Shown one piece after another: positions 26,750 through 35,317 of a stretch of 64,000 nt of DNA (positions within the stretch are counted from its first letter, which is position 1; every line of letters starts with the position of its first letter). The stretch covers positions 1 to 64,000 of the forward strand of contig NZ_JAAJTJ010000012.1 of the NCBI RefSeq assembly GCF_011030405.1, given 5' to 3'. This stretch comes from Parapedobacter sp. SGR-10 (GTDB lineage Bacteria; Bacteroidota; Bacteroidia; Sphingobacteriales; Sphingobacteriaceae). A program made the translations under genes and the position numbers. Under the pieces are notes generated by a model. The model was not told the DNA's origin. It ran no database searches and saw only the letters and a list, made by a program, of their open reading frames with translations.

Positions 26750-26885
26750 AACGCTGGCGCACGACTCCCGTCGTGTGCCTTGTGATATTAAGCACACGAA
26801 AGGATTCGTGCGCTAGCATGAGAGGGGGGCACAAATCCTTTCGTGTGTCAGCCTTACGTAGAGACGCAATGCATTGCGTCTCTAC
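26750..26885. repeat. Composite intergenic repeat block: family A (copy 4), half-copy, family B (copy 2)
   Basis: The gap 26627-26946 holds no gene. A family A palindrome is at 26750-26820, with changed but matched bases in the left arm. A half-copy (CACAAATCCTTTCGTGTG) is at about 26829-26847. A perfect 28-bp family B palindrome is at 26858-26885 (GTAGAGACGCAATG plus inverse). A further GCGCACGCTCGTAGCGTGTGC palindrome is at about 26915-26936. Confidence 0.7.
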
Positions 26886-26946
26886 TCCGAAGAAATGCTT
26901 GCGCCAGACAAAGATAGCGCACGCTCGTAGCGTGTGCTTAAGAAGC

Positions 26947-29127
26947 TCATCTGCTCAATATCACGCTGACCTTCTGCCGATACTGTTCGAGCTCTTTTTG
27001 TTGTGCGGAGATAAATGTGTTGTCTTCCAGTTTCCCGAGGACTTTTTCCATTTCCTCCTTGGAATTGTAGATCATCTGTTTGAAAGGGTTTTCGTAATCT
27101 TTGGCACGAGAGCGGCGAATTTCATCGTATATCCAGGTTTTGGTATCTACGCTTTCTTGCAGACAGGAAACGATAAAATCCCGATCCCACTGTTCCAATG
27201 GTAAATGTGTGATCTCTGCCAAAGAAGCAATGGCATGCCGTAGCTTGGTTAAAGGGTATGCCTCGCTCCAAGAGTGATAGGCCTGATGTACCTGCTTCCA
27301 GGAACGGATGGTTTGATCTTTTATTTGCGTGATAAGGTTGTCAATATGCCGGTGTGGCACGAGCTGCCCGCCGATATTATCAAACATAAGCCGATCTTCT
27401 TTTAAGGATGTGCTGTTTTGGAGAAAACCATCTATGGAATCTTGAGCATAGAAGTGTTCGGCAAGCAAGGTGGTCGCATAGTAGCGGATCATTTTTCGGA
27501 ATATATGATAGCTCTCACGAACTTTTACCAATACCACTTTTCTGTTGGAATATTCTGTTTGAGACAACAAAATTTCCCGCTGGCTGATATCAGTATCGTT
27601 GGAAAGAATTTCTTGTCCCAAGACACGATAGTCCGTATGCCCCTTTTCAGGTGAAAAGGCTTTGCCTACGGCATATTCTATTTCCTTGAGCGCATCAAAT
27701 ATTTCGTTGACGGTATCGGGTGCAAGGATGTCGTATTCGAGATATTGGTTTTTGAAACGTCTCTTGTCCCTGGCGATAAATTTGGAGGTATTGCGCATGA
27801 GCGCATACATATTGTATAGAAACCAATATCCGGGGACTATGACCAATTGATTTTTGTAGGAATCATTGCTGACCAGGGAGAACGGTAAGCGTATATCCAG
27901 TTCGTGCAGGAAGTCGCCCTTGACCAACAGGACATAGGAAGCAAAGCGTGAGTTATGCTTCAGGCTCACACATAGTCCGGGCCAAAATCCTCTTCCGGCC
28001 ACAATCTCTCCATCGGCAGCCCTGGAATTGTGATTGGAGCCGATCGTCGCACCTGCTGCCATGTTGCTCTGTCCTTTGAGGAGCGAAGCACATAGGAAAG
28101 AATTGTTGTGGTGCTGTTCGTGCGCCGGAAATATCAATGAATTGAGGACTTCACAGCAGGAAATGGTTGAGTTGTCTCCTAGGAAGGAATTGATGAGTCG
28201 TGCACCGTACTTGAGCTGTGAATAGGAGGAGAGAATAAAACGCACGGCTTTGACGCCATAAAATATGCGACATCCATATCCCACTATACCATTGACGATT
28301 TCGCATCCTTCGCCGATCTGTGTATAGGCTTCGCTGGACGAATTGATGGTCACGTTTTTGAGTTTGTTTATACCTTTGATGTAGGCGTAGGGGCCTACAC
28401 GGACATCCTTGACAATATTGGAGTTCTTTAAGACGACACGGTCTCCGATCTCACTGTAGGAACCGCGTAAGGTGGAAAATTGACTTTCTGTCATTTCCTG
28501 AAATCTTTTTTGCAAGATATCGTCCTCACGCCACCGTGTCCAAAGGTATACGTCTGCTGCTTGCATGCCATCAAAAGGCAATACAGCGCGTCCGGCATTT
28601 TCATTGCATAGCTCCAGCCATATCCGGCGTTCCTCCGGGTCGCCATCTTTCAGGATGCCGTTTCCAAATTTGGCATTGTTACTGGTTTCCATCTCATTGA
28701 TATTGGACAGGATGACCTCATCGCCTATGATGAAATGGGACATATAGCGTACGTGGTGGATGGCGACATCATCGCCTATATCCGAACTGATGATCTGGGA
28801 ATTGTATATACCGCAGGACAATCGGAGATCCCTGTATTCTAAAAAAACAGGACTCATATTGCCGATACGTACCAGACCGAAAAATTTGGAGTTGTAAACC
28901 TGATCGGGAAAAAAAGATTCACTGACGAGGACTTGGCTCCAATCGGGGCAATAATTATTGTTTGCCTTCAATGTGCTGATCTCTGCGGCATAGAGCTGAC
29001 GGTATGTCCTTTCTTTTTTTTGTTGAATGTTTCGGATGTGGTATTCGTCCAGACCTTCGGGAAGATATTCCTTTGGGATAAAATCATGGCCTAAACGTTG
29101 TATCGGTGTTTTTGAAATAGCTGACAT
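26947..29127 (-). CDS. DUF4954 family protein with left-handed beta-helix
   Basis: A 726-residue cytoplasmic protein matching the Bacteroidota DUF4954 family. After the N-terminal MSAISKTPIQRLGHDFIPKEYLPEG it has a long run of hexapeptide-like turns (IVKDVRVGPYAYIKGINKLKNVTI, YTQIGEGCEIVNGIVGYGCRIF, FLGDNSTISCCEVLNS), as in nucleotidyl- and acyltransferase beta-helices. A helical C-terminal half (about 400-726) follows. Function is unknown. It lies downstream of glmS on the same strand, and the beta-helix recalls the GlmU type, so a link to UDP-GlcNAc metabolism is a possible inference only. Confidence 0.82.
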   Translation of the reverse strand: MSAISKTPIQRLGHDFIPKEYLPEGLDEYHIRNIQQKKERTYRQLYAAEISTLKANNNYCPDWSQVLVSESFFPDQVYNSKFFGLVRIGNMSPVFLEYRDLRLSCGIYNSQIISSDIGDDVAIHHVRYMSHFIIGDEVILSNINEMETSNNAKFGNGILKDGDPEERRIWLELCNENAGRAVLPFDGMQAADVYLWTRWREDDILQKRFQEMTESQFSTLRGSYSEIGDRVVLKNSNIVKDVRVGPYAYIKGINKLKNVTINSSSEAYTQIGEGCEIVNGIVGYGCRIFYGVKAVRFILSSYSQLKYGARLINSFLGDNSTISCCEVLNSLIFPAHEQHHNNSFLCASLLKGQSNMAAGATIGSNHNSRAADGEIVAGRGFWPGLCVSLKHNSRFASYVLLVKGDFLHELDIRLPFSLVSNDSYKNQLVIVPGYWFLYNMYALMRNTSKFIARDKRRFKNQYLEYDILAPDTVNEIFDALKEIEYAVGKAFSPEKGHTDYRVLGQEILSNDTDISQREILLSQTEYSNRKVVLVKVRESYHIFRKMIRYYATTLLAEHFYAQDSIDGFLQNSTSLKEDRLMFDNIGGQLVPHRHIDNLITQIKDQTIRSWKQVHQAYHSWSEAYPLTKLRHAIASLAEITHLPLEQWDRDFIVSCLQESVDTKTWIYDEIRRSRAKDYENPFKQMIYNSKEEMEKVLGKLEDNTFISAQQKELEQYRQKVSVILSR

Positions 29128-29178
29128 ATCGTTTATTCTATCCTATTTTGCTGATGAGGATTGAGTTGTTTTATTGCT

Positions 29179-29280
29179 GTCATTCTGCGTGAAACGAAGA
29201 ACCACGGAGTGCTCATCGAAGATAATCTGTCCGTATCGCAATGTATTGTTTTTAGATTCTTCACTACGTTCAGAATGACA
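29179..29280. repeat. Dispersed palindrome, family C (copy 3)
   Basis: GTCATTCTGCGTGAAACGAAGAA at the left is mirrored by AGATTCTTCACTACGTTCAGAATGAC at the right. It is located between glmS and DUF4954. Confidence 0.6.
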
Positions 29281-29300
29281 AAGGATATGATGATTTCCTG

Positions 29301-31142
29301 TTATTCTACCGTCACTGATTTTGCCAGATTTCGAGGCTTATCCACATCCGCCCCCCGTTCTATACCAATATAATAGGCGAGGAGCTGCAAAGGAATGGTA
29401 GACAATAGCGGAGCGATGATTTCGTGTGCTTTCGGAATCTGTACACAGTCGTCCGACAGGCTGCTCGCTGTATGGTCATCTTCGGTAACAATGGTAATCA
29501 GTTTTCCACCACGGGCTTTGATTTCCTGCATGTTGCTGACTATTTTTTCATGGACACGGTCTTTGGTCGCAACGAAGACAACAGGTAGTTGCTCATCGAC
29601 CAATGCGATCGGGCCATGTTTCATTTCGGCAGCTGGATAGCCTTCGGCATGGATATACGATACTTCCTTGAGTTTTAATGCGCCTTCCAGGGCAATAGGA
29701 AAATTGTATCCCCTGCCCAAAAACAGAAAGTCACGGGCATCTTTATATTTTGACGCTATTTTCTTGATAATATCTATCTGCGTATCTAGGATGTGTTGGA
29801 CTTTTTGGGGAACTTCGGATAGTTCTTGCATCAACTCTTGGGTGATACGCTCGTCCAAAGAGCCCTTGAGCTGAGCGAGCTTAAGAGCGAATAATTGAAG
29901 AACAGCCAGCTGTGCGGTAAAAGCTTTTGTACTGGCGACCCCAATTTCGGGACCTGCATGCGTATAGGCTCCTGCATCTGATAAGCGAGCAATGGAAGAT
30001 CCGACTACATTGACAATACCAAAGATGGTAGCCCCCTTGCTTTTCGCATTTTCCAACGCGACCAAGGTATCCGCTGTTTCGCCGCTTTGTGAGATGGCAA
30101 TAATGACATCACGTTCGTCGATCACAGGATTGCGGTATCTGAATTCGGAAGCATATTCGACCTCAACATTGATCCTGCAAAGCTCTTCAATCAGGTATTC
30201 GCCCAAGAGCCCGGCATGCCAACTGGTACCGCAGGCCACGATGATGATACGCCTGGCGGCCAACAGTTTGTCTTTTATGGAGTCGACGCCGCTCAGTGTG
30301 AGCTGATGTTGGGTGGCGTCCAGACGGCCTCTCAACGAATCATAGATGGCTTCGGGCTGGTCGTGGATTTCTTTGAGCATAAAGTGCTCATATCCCCCTT
30401 TTTCAATCGTGGCCAGTTCCATATCCAGTTTTTGGACGAAAGGGGTGAGGCGTTCGTTCCCCAGGTTTTTGAGGATCAACTCATCAGGCTTGATAATAGC
30501 GAGCTCGTAATCGTTGATATATACCACCTCTTTGGTATAGCCAAGCATCGGGGAGGCGTCCGAACCGAGGAAATGTTCACCTTGCCCGATACCGATGACC
30601 AAAGGGCTGCCTTTGCGGGCTGCAAAAATGGTCTGCGGGTATTCTTCGGACAACAGAAGGATCACATAGGCTCCGGTGACACGTTTGAGCGCGATACGGA
30701 TTGCTTCTTCCAGTTCGCAGTTGTTATTGAGCTGTATATCTTCGATAAAGTTGAGCAAAACTTCTGAATCTGTATCGCTGTGGAAGGTATATCCTTTTTT
30801 GAGGAGTTCTTCTTTGAGGGCTGCATAGTTTTCGATGATTCCGTTGTGCACCATCGTCAATTTTCCCGAACGGGAAATATGGGGATGTGCATTGCGATCG
30901 GAAGGAGCTCCATGTGTAGCCCATCTGGTATGGCCTATACCTATATTTGTGCTTTGTTCCAGACCGTTCATCAGCTCTTCCAATGCCGCGACTTTGCCTG
31001 CTTTTTTGAAAACTTTCAGGGAGTTGCCAAAATGAAGGGCTATGCCTGCACTATCATAACCTCTGTATTCCAGTTTTTTTAACCCTTCTATCAAATAGGG
31101 ATAGGCAGGTCTGTGTCCGATGTATCCTACGATTCCACACAT
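29301..31142 (-). CDS. glmS: Glutamine-fructose-6-phosphate aminotransferase (isomerising)
   Basis: Makes glucosamine-6-phosphate from fructose-6-phosphate and glutamine, the first step to UDP-GlcNAc for peptidoglycan and LPS. The 613 residues match. Cys2 (MCGIVGYIG) is the N-terminal nucleophile of the glutaminase domain (1 to about 240). Two SIS sugar-isomerase domains follow (CGTSWHAGLLGEYLIEEL; SQSGETADTLVAL; LGRGYNFPIALEGALKLKEVSYIHAE), ending in the conserved DKPRNLAKSVTVE. It has its own -7 box. No glmS ribozyme was seen upstream, as expected outside Firmicutes. Confidence 0.97.
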   Translation of the reverse strand: MCGIVGYIGHRPAYPYLIEGLKKLEYRGYDSAGIALHFGNSLKVFKKAGKVAALEELMNGLEQSTNIGIGHTRWATHGAPSDRNAHPHISRSGKLTMVHNGIIENYAALKEELLKKGYTFHSDTDSEVLLNFIEDIQLNNNCELEEAIRIALKRVTGAYVILLLSEEYPQTIFAARKGSPLVIGIGQGEHFLGSDASPMLGYTKEVVYINDYELAIIKPDELILKNLGNERLTPFVQKLDMELATIEKGGYEHFMLKEIHDQPEAIYDSLRGRLDATQHQLTLSGVDSIKDKLLAARRIIIVACGTSWHAGLLGEYLIEELCRINVEVEYASEFRYRNPVIDERDVIIAISQSGETADTLVALENAKSKGATIFGIVNVVGSSIARLSDAGAYTHAGPEIGVASTKAFTAQLAVLQLFALKLAQLKGSLDERITQELMQELSEVPQKVQHILDTQIDIIKKIASKYKDARDFLFLGRGYNFPIALEGALKLKEVSYIHAEGYPAAEMKHGPIALVDEQLPVVFVATKDRVHEKIVSNMQEIKARGGKLITIVTEDDHTASSLSDDCVQIPKAHEIIAPLLSTIPLQLLAYYIGIERGADVDKPRNLAKSVTVE

Positions 31143-31162
31143 ATTAGTCTGTTTATAGTCGA

Positions 31163-31170
31163 CAAAGCTA
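31163..31170 (-). promoter_or_regulatory. -7 box TAGCTTTG for glmS
   Basis: Perfect TAnnTTTG on the minus strand, 20 bases upstream of the glmS ATG. A TTG lies 16 bases further upstream (in CGATTG), slightly short of the usual spacing. Confidence 0.55.
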
Positions 31171-31229
31171 AGAAAAAAATAAAAAACAATCGATTGCGTA
31201 ACAATTTTTTGTTATTTTTTTGATTGTCT

Positions 31230-32225
31230 CTACGATGTCGGTCCTCGTTCGATATCTTGGATAATGGCTGCAGAAAAATCCGCCTGATGTATCATTTCAG
31301 CATGGTATAGTGCACCGGGGCTAAATACATTGATCTCCATTATCTTGTTTCCAACGATATCCAGTCCTACGAAGTACATACCATCTTCCACCAGTTGTGC
31401 CGATACTTTTTGGGTCATTTGGAGTATGCGATCATCGATCAAGGCTTCTTGTACGCTGGCACCTTGATGGAGGTTACTGCGAATTTCATTTTCTTGTTGC
31501 ACACGGTGTACGGCTGCATATTTTCCGTTCACTTCAATAGGCTTTCCATTCAAGAGAAAAAACCGAATATCTCCAAAGGCAGCTTCGGGCAGGTACTCCT
31601 GCGCAATGACATAGCCGTCCCGGGCGATGGCTTCCACCGTTTGTTTGAGATTTTGGATGTTGTCCTTATTGATCAAAAAGACATTTTTTCCTCCCGAACC
31701 TTTTACCGGTTTAAGAATGATTTTCTCGTTCTGCTCTTGAAAAAATTGCAACACATCTAGGTGATTGCGAGTAACGATGGTCTGGGGCTGTACAGATTGA
31801 TCAAAATTTTCCAGATAGAGTTTGTTACTGGCTTTGGTCAGTGTTTCGGGATTGTTGATGACCCTTATACCCTGTTTTTTGGCTAGTGCGGCAAACTGTA
31901 ATCCTGCAGGTGCAGCCCAAGGTCTATTGATCATATCCAATACGGGATCAAAACGTAACCATAATACGTCGATATCCGAGAGAGGGTATAATTTTTTTGG
32001 TGTATTTCTCAGCACCTGGATCAAGGTTGCGGTATCGGGACTGTGTTGGGAAGGAAGTACATGTCGGGCATGGGCTCCCAGCAACGGATCAGTGCCGTAG
32101 TAGAAATCGGCTAAGCCGATATAAAGCACTTCATGTCCACGCTGCAATGCCTTTAGTGCTAAGAGCGTCGTGGTGAAGTTGACATCCTCCTTGTGGGTTT
32201 GATTGATGACAAATGCGATTTTCAT
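31230..32225 (-). CDS. Glutathione-synthase-like ATP-grasp ligase
   Basis: A 331-residue ATP-grasp carboxylate-amine ligase resembling GshB/RimK. The N-terminal domain starts KIAFVINQTHKEDVNFTTTLLALKALQRGHEV with LWLRFDPVLD. The ATP-grasp core has KASNKLYLENF, IILKPVKGSGGKNVFLI, VIAQEYLPEAAFGDIRFFLLNG and the metal-binding ending GLDIVGNKIMEINVFSPG. GshB itself ligates gamma-Glu-Cys and Gly, but no gshA is seen here. It starts 19 bases after a DUF1704 peptidase in a three-gene operon, so an amino-acid or peptide-tagging ligase is as likely as glutathione synthesis. Confidence 0.85.
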   Translation of the reverse strand: MKIAFVINQTHKEDVNFTTTLLALKALQRGHEVLYIGLADFYYGTDPLLGAHARHVLPSQHSPDTATLIQVLRNTPKKLYPLSDIDVLWLRFDPVLDMINRPWAAPAGLQFAALAKKQGIRVINNPETLTKASNKLYLENFDQSVQPQTIVTRNHLDVLQFFQEQNEKIILKPVKGSGGKNVFLINKDNIQNLKQTVEAIARDGYVIAQEYLPEAAFGDIRFFLLNGKPIEVNGKYAAVHRVQQENEIRSNLHQGASVQEALIDDRILQMTQKVSAQLVEDGMYFVGLDIVGNKIMEINVFSPGALYHAEMIHQADFSAAIIQDIERGPTS

Positions 32226-32244
32226 AGATAATGATGCGTTAGGG

Positions 32245-34080
32245 TTATTGTATCATTTGGAATATTCCCTTGTTTTTCAATTTTTCGAGTTTTGTGATAT
32301 ACGGTTCTGTCAGGTATCTTGGTAGCAGTGCCGGCGCTTTTAGGATACCTTTAAAGAGGAGTTCCTGTACAATAGGGATATAATCCTTGCGTATCTTGCC
32401 CATGGTGAGCAGATTGATGTCGTTCCCTTCCTTGATATAGCTGACCAGTTCGATCAGTCCTTGCAGGTATAAAGCATCTTTGGTCAGTCCACCACTGCGG
32501 TACACACGCATGGCCATTTGGAAAGCGGTTTGTTTGTCAAACTGGTACTGATCGACCAAAAGTGAAAATGTGTCTGTAAAGTGATTGCCCGCAATCATAT
32601 GGTGCACAGTGACGACTCGTCCCGCAAGCACACGCAATCGATCATTCGTCAGTTCATCTACCATGTATTCTGCCATCACAGCCAGTCCTTCCTGTAGTTT
32701 TTCATATCCCGGTACACCTAGACGGAAGAGGTTGAAGGGTTGTTGTTTGCCGTTGAAATAGGTGACGATATGCGTACCTACCTCATGTTGCAAAAGTGCA
32801 TTGACCCGTCGTCGGGGCAAGGCATACTGCTTGCTGATATTGAGTACCCCTTGGTTGACCATCACACCGTAAATATCGTCCCTCAGTCTGATCGTTGTGT
32901 TGAATTGAGGTTCTTGCGCTCTAAGATAATTGATCTCCTGTTGTGCCAATTGCGCAAATTCTTCTGCATATACGATGTCATCTCCCCGATCTTTAGGATA
33001 TTCGTCTTGTGCCGTAATGGTCAGTATGGCTTTGGCTCGGTCAAGGAGCTTTTCACTCACATTGCCAAATAGTTGTAGACTGCCCAGCATGAAACCTTCC
33101 TTGCCCCGTTCGCTCAGCATACTCATCATCCAGTCCAGCTCTTTCCTTTTGTCCCTGAATAGATAGGCAATGGTCGGATCGTACAGGTCTTCTATTGGAA
33201 GATTATAAAGGTTTCTCTTGACAATGTCCGGATCTATAGGCATAGGTCTATAGAGGAATGTCGGTGCTTTTCGATAGTTGTCTTTTTTGAATTGTAGCCA
33301 GGCTTCGTGGGTGTTGATCGGTGTGACGAGCAGCAGGAAGTCAAAGCGTGTGCTTTCTTTGCCGAGTTTTTGGTCGATTTCCCATACCAATGGTAAGAGC
33401 TCCCTGGGATGGCTTATCTTGAATTCCGTGGGTTTGCTTAGGGTATGGATACGTACAAATTCAAAGAAAGTCTTGGACAGACTGCGGGATAAAGCTTCCC
33501 GAATCTGACGGAGAACTATAGGGAGCACCTTACTACTGCTGTCCGTGAGATAGGAGGGATCCACACTAAGGCCGATATAGAGTATCTGATTGTTTTTTCT
33601 GTCTTGGAGGTTGACCAGGGGAGAGCCACTTGCCGGGAATTTTTCTTTTTTTCCCGTGATGTGCCTTACGGAAGAGGTTAGGCCTTCGGTCTGAATCTGT
33701 TTATCCAGGTACTCTGCTATGGTCAGGGCATTTTTACGAGCCACATGTACCTGTACATCCTCCTCTTGTGACTCTGTTGCAGCCCAAGCCTCTATAATGA
33801 GGCATGAGCCAAACACTTCGACAAGTTTTTGGGAAATGGGCGTAATCCAAAAGGGTATATCAAAATTTCGATCCCGTATAATGAGGTAGCTGTACTCGGA
33901 TTTGACGAGTGCAGAAAGCATGGGGTCTTTTTTTTCGTATTCTCTATAAACAAATAGATAGGGTGTTATTTTGTTGAACACCAATTTGTTTCGGATAGGT
34001 ATCTGTACGTGAAAAGAATCCCTTGTGTTTATTTTTTGCAGCAGGTTGTCTAAAGTTTTACGTTCAGCTTTCATAAGCAA
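32245..34080 (-). CDS. DUF1704 'QEGLA motif' metallopeptidase-like protein
   Basis: A 611-residue protein of the DUF1704 family, often labelled 'flavohemoglobin expression-modulating QEGLA motif protein'. The zinc-site signature is HEVGTH (His432, Glu433, His437), an atypical HExxxH, followed by the name-giving LQEGLA with Glu464 as likely third ligand. The C-terminal half is helical (YRSGGLTKDALYLQGLIELVSYIKEG). Eukaryotic relatives with HExxxH include the tubulin carboxypeptidase MATCAP, which suggests a carboxypeptidase-type reaction here. It overlaps the upstream amidohydrolase-like gene by 17 bases and is followed 19 bases on by an ATP-grasp ligase. ATG 34074 is an alternative start. Confidence 0.88.
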   Translation of the reverse strand: MLMKAERKTLDNLLQKINTRDSFHVQIPIRNKLVFNKITPYLFVYREYEKKDPMLSALVKSEYSYLIIRDRNFDIPFWITPISQKLVEVFGSCLIIEAWAATESQEEDVQVHVARKNALTIAEYLDKQIQTEGLTSSVRHITGKKEKFPASGSPLVNLQDRKNNQILYIGLSVDPSYLTDSSSKVLPIVLRQIREALSRSLSKTFFEFVRIHTLSKPTEFKISHPRELLPLVWEIDQKLGKESTRFDFLLLVTPINTHEAWLQFKKDNYRKAPTFLYRPMPIDPDIVKRNLYNLPIEDLYDPTIAYLFRDKRKELDWMMSMLSERGKEGFMLGSLQLFGNVSEKLLDRAKAILTITAQDEYPKDRGDDIVYAEEFAQLAQQEINYLRAQEPQFNTTIRLRDDIYGVMVNQGVLNISKQYALPRRRVNALLQHEVGTHIVTYFNGKQQPFNLFRLGVPGYEKLQEGLAVMAEYMVDELTNDRLRVLAGRVVTVHHMIAGNHFTDTFSLLVDQYQFDKQTAFQMAMRVYRSGGLTKDALYLQGLIELVSYIKEGNDINLLTMGKIRKDYIPIVQELLFKGILKAPALLPRYLTEPYITKLEKLKNKGIFQMIQ

Positions 34081-34846
34081 AATAATTTTCTAAGGTCTGT
34101 ATAGTGTGCAACAAAAGCTGTTTGTATTCTTGCAGTTTTTCGGGGTACAGCTGTCCTGTCCATTCATCCATAAAGTCTTTTCTGAATTCAATGGAAAAAA
34201 CACACCCTTTGTCTCCATAGTGTTCGTTGATGTATTTGGAGAAGTATCCGCCCTTGAATTTAATGTTTTCACGGACATCAAAGGAAGGTTTTCCATCTAC
34301 CTCCTTCTGCAAGGCCCGGATGAATTGTGCGGTCAGATCGGTCCATTTGTCGTGATTGTGTAGCGTCCCTATGTTGATCTGGGGATTGCTTTGATGGTCA
34401 ATGATGGCTTGTGGGCCTTCTCTTTTGGCATTATAGCTATGTATATCATATATGACAAAAAAATTATGCCGATCGATGGTCTCTTTTATTTCTTGATCTA
34501 TCGTGCGAAAGACATGGTCATAATTGTTGTACAGTTGTTCGATCATAGCTTTGGGAAGATCTTTTGCCCACACATGCAATCCCCAGGTTTGGCTAGGGGA
34601 GAGGTACAGGGCATCTTGCTTGCTACGGTTGAGATCCAATTGGAAGCGTGACGTAGCTGATATAAACCGGTTGAATGGCAATTCTGCCAGAATAGCTGTG
34701 TAGGGGTCTTCCTCCCGAAGCCTTGTCTCTTCGTCCAGGCATAGGTAGCCGAGAAGACGCTCATCTATATGATGTCCATCGTGTATGGCAAATGCCCAAA
34801 ATGGACTTTTTATTTTTTCTAAATGATAACGGTACGTCAATAGCAT
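34064..34846 (-). CDS. N-formylglutamate amidohydrolase-like protein
   Basis: A protein of about 260 residues of the N-formylglutamate amidohydrolase superfamily (Zn hydrolase): FAIHDGHHIDERLLGYL, REEDPYTAILAELPFNRFISATSRFQLDLNR, FFVIYDIHSYN and NIGTLHNHDKWTDLTAQFI. ATG 34846 (MLLTYRYHLEKIKSPFW) was chosen. The open frame continues upstream to 34984, but that part is made of a family B palindrome and is not conserved-looking; a GTG near 34903 is another option. It is the first gene of the operon with DUF1704 and the ATP-grasp ligase. Substrate is unproven. Confidence 0.83.
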   Translation of the reverse strand: MLLTYRYHLEKIKSPFWAFAIHDGHHIDERLLGYLCLDEETRLREEDPYTAILAELPFNRFISATSRFQLDLNRSKQDALYLSPSQTWGLHVWAKDLPKAMIEQLYNNYDHVFRTIDQEIKETIDRHNFFVIYDIHSYNAKREGPQAIIDHQSNPQINIGTLHNHDKWTDLTAQFIRALQKEVDGKPSFDVRENIKFKGGYFSKYINEHYGDKGCVFSIEFRKDFMDEWTGQLYPEKLQEYKQLLLHTIQTLENYFAYES

Positions 34847-34906
34847 ATCTTTGTCTATATCTATCTGAATAAACCGATAAGATGGTAAAATGTTTTGGAT
34901 CACGAC

Positions 34907-34966
34907 GTAGAGACGTGATTTATCACGTCTTGAAAATGTGGAGACGCGATAAATCGGCGTCTCTAC
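34907..34966. repeat. Family B palindromes (copies 3 and 4)
   Basis: GTAGAGACGTGATTTATCACGTCT (34907-34930, right arm shortened) and GTGGAGACGCGAT...CGGCGTCTCTAC (34938-34966) lie head to head with TGAAAAT between them. Confidence 0.7.
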
Positions 34967-35006
34967 AATAAGAATGCACGGCAAAAATCCCCTTTTACAA
35001 AAAATG

Positions 35007-35271
35007 CGTCATTGCGAGGAGCGGAGTGACGTGGCAATCTACGTTTTTTGTTTGTCAGATTGCTTTGTCGTGCCTCCTCGCAATGACGACAAACGAGGTA
35101 AGGGAAATCTGTCGTGCACCCTATTCTTTCTGTCATGCTGAGGCTTGCCGAAGCATCTTTAAACATGGTTTTTAGATCCTTCAATGCGTTTAGAATGACA
35201 AAAAAACGGAATAGTCGGGCTTTTCGGACGCCCCCTGAAAATGTGGAGACGCGATAAATCAGCGTCTCTAC
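35007..35271. repeat. Repeat cluster: family C (copies 4, 5) and family B (copy 5)
   Basis: CGTCATTGCGAGG...CCTCGCAATGACG occupies 35007-35088, with an inner GGCAATCT/AGATTGC pair. A GTCATGCTGAGG...AGAATGACA element is at 35132-35200. GTGGAGACGCGATAAATC-AGCGTCTCTAC is at 35243-35271. The gap between the amidohydrolase and rnpB is otherwise empty. Confidence 0.7.
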
Positions 35272-35305
35272 AACAAAACAATAAAGAAGGCAGCGATAAA
35301 TTTCT

Positions 35306-35313
35306 TAACTTTG
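35306..35313 (+). promoter_or_regulatory. -7 box TAACTTTG for rnpB
   Basis: Perfect TAnnTTTG placed 4-5 bases before the predicted 5' end of RNase P RNA, which is independent support for the consensus in this genome. Confidence 0.7.
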
Positions 35314-35317
35314 CAAC

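Noticed and set aside
29301..31229. glmS ribozyme upstream of glmS
   Set aside because: Only 87 bases separate glmS from the next gene, a normal promoter box is present and no ribozyme core is visible.
34847..34984. N-terminal extension of the amidohydrolase-like gene to 34984
   Set aside because: The added residues are translated from a family B palindrome; the ATG at 34846 starts before the first conserved block.
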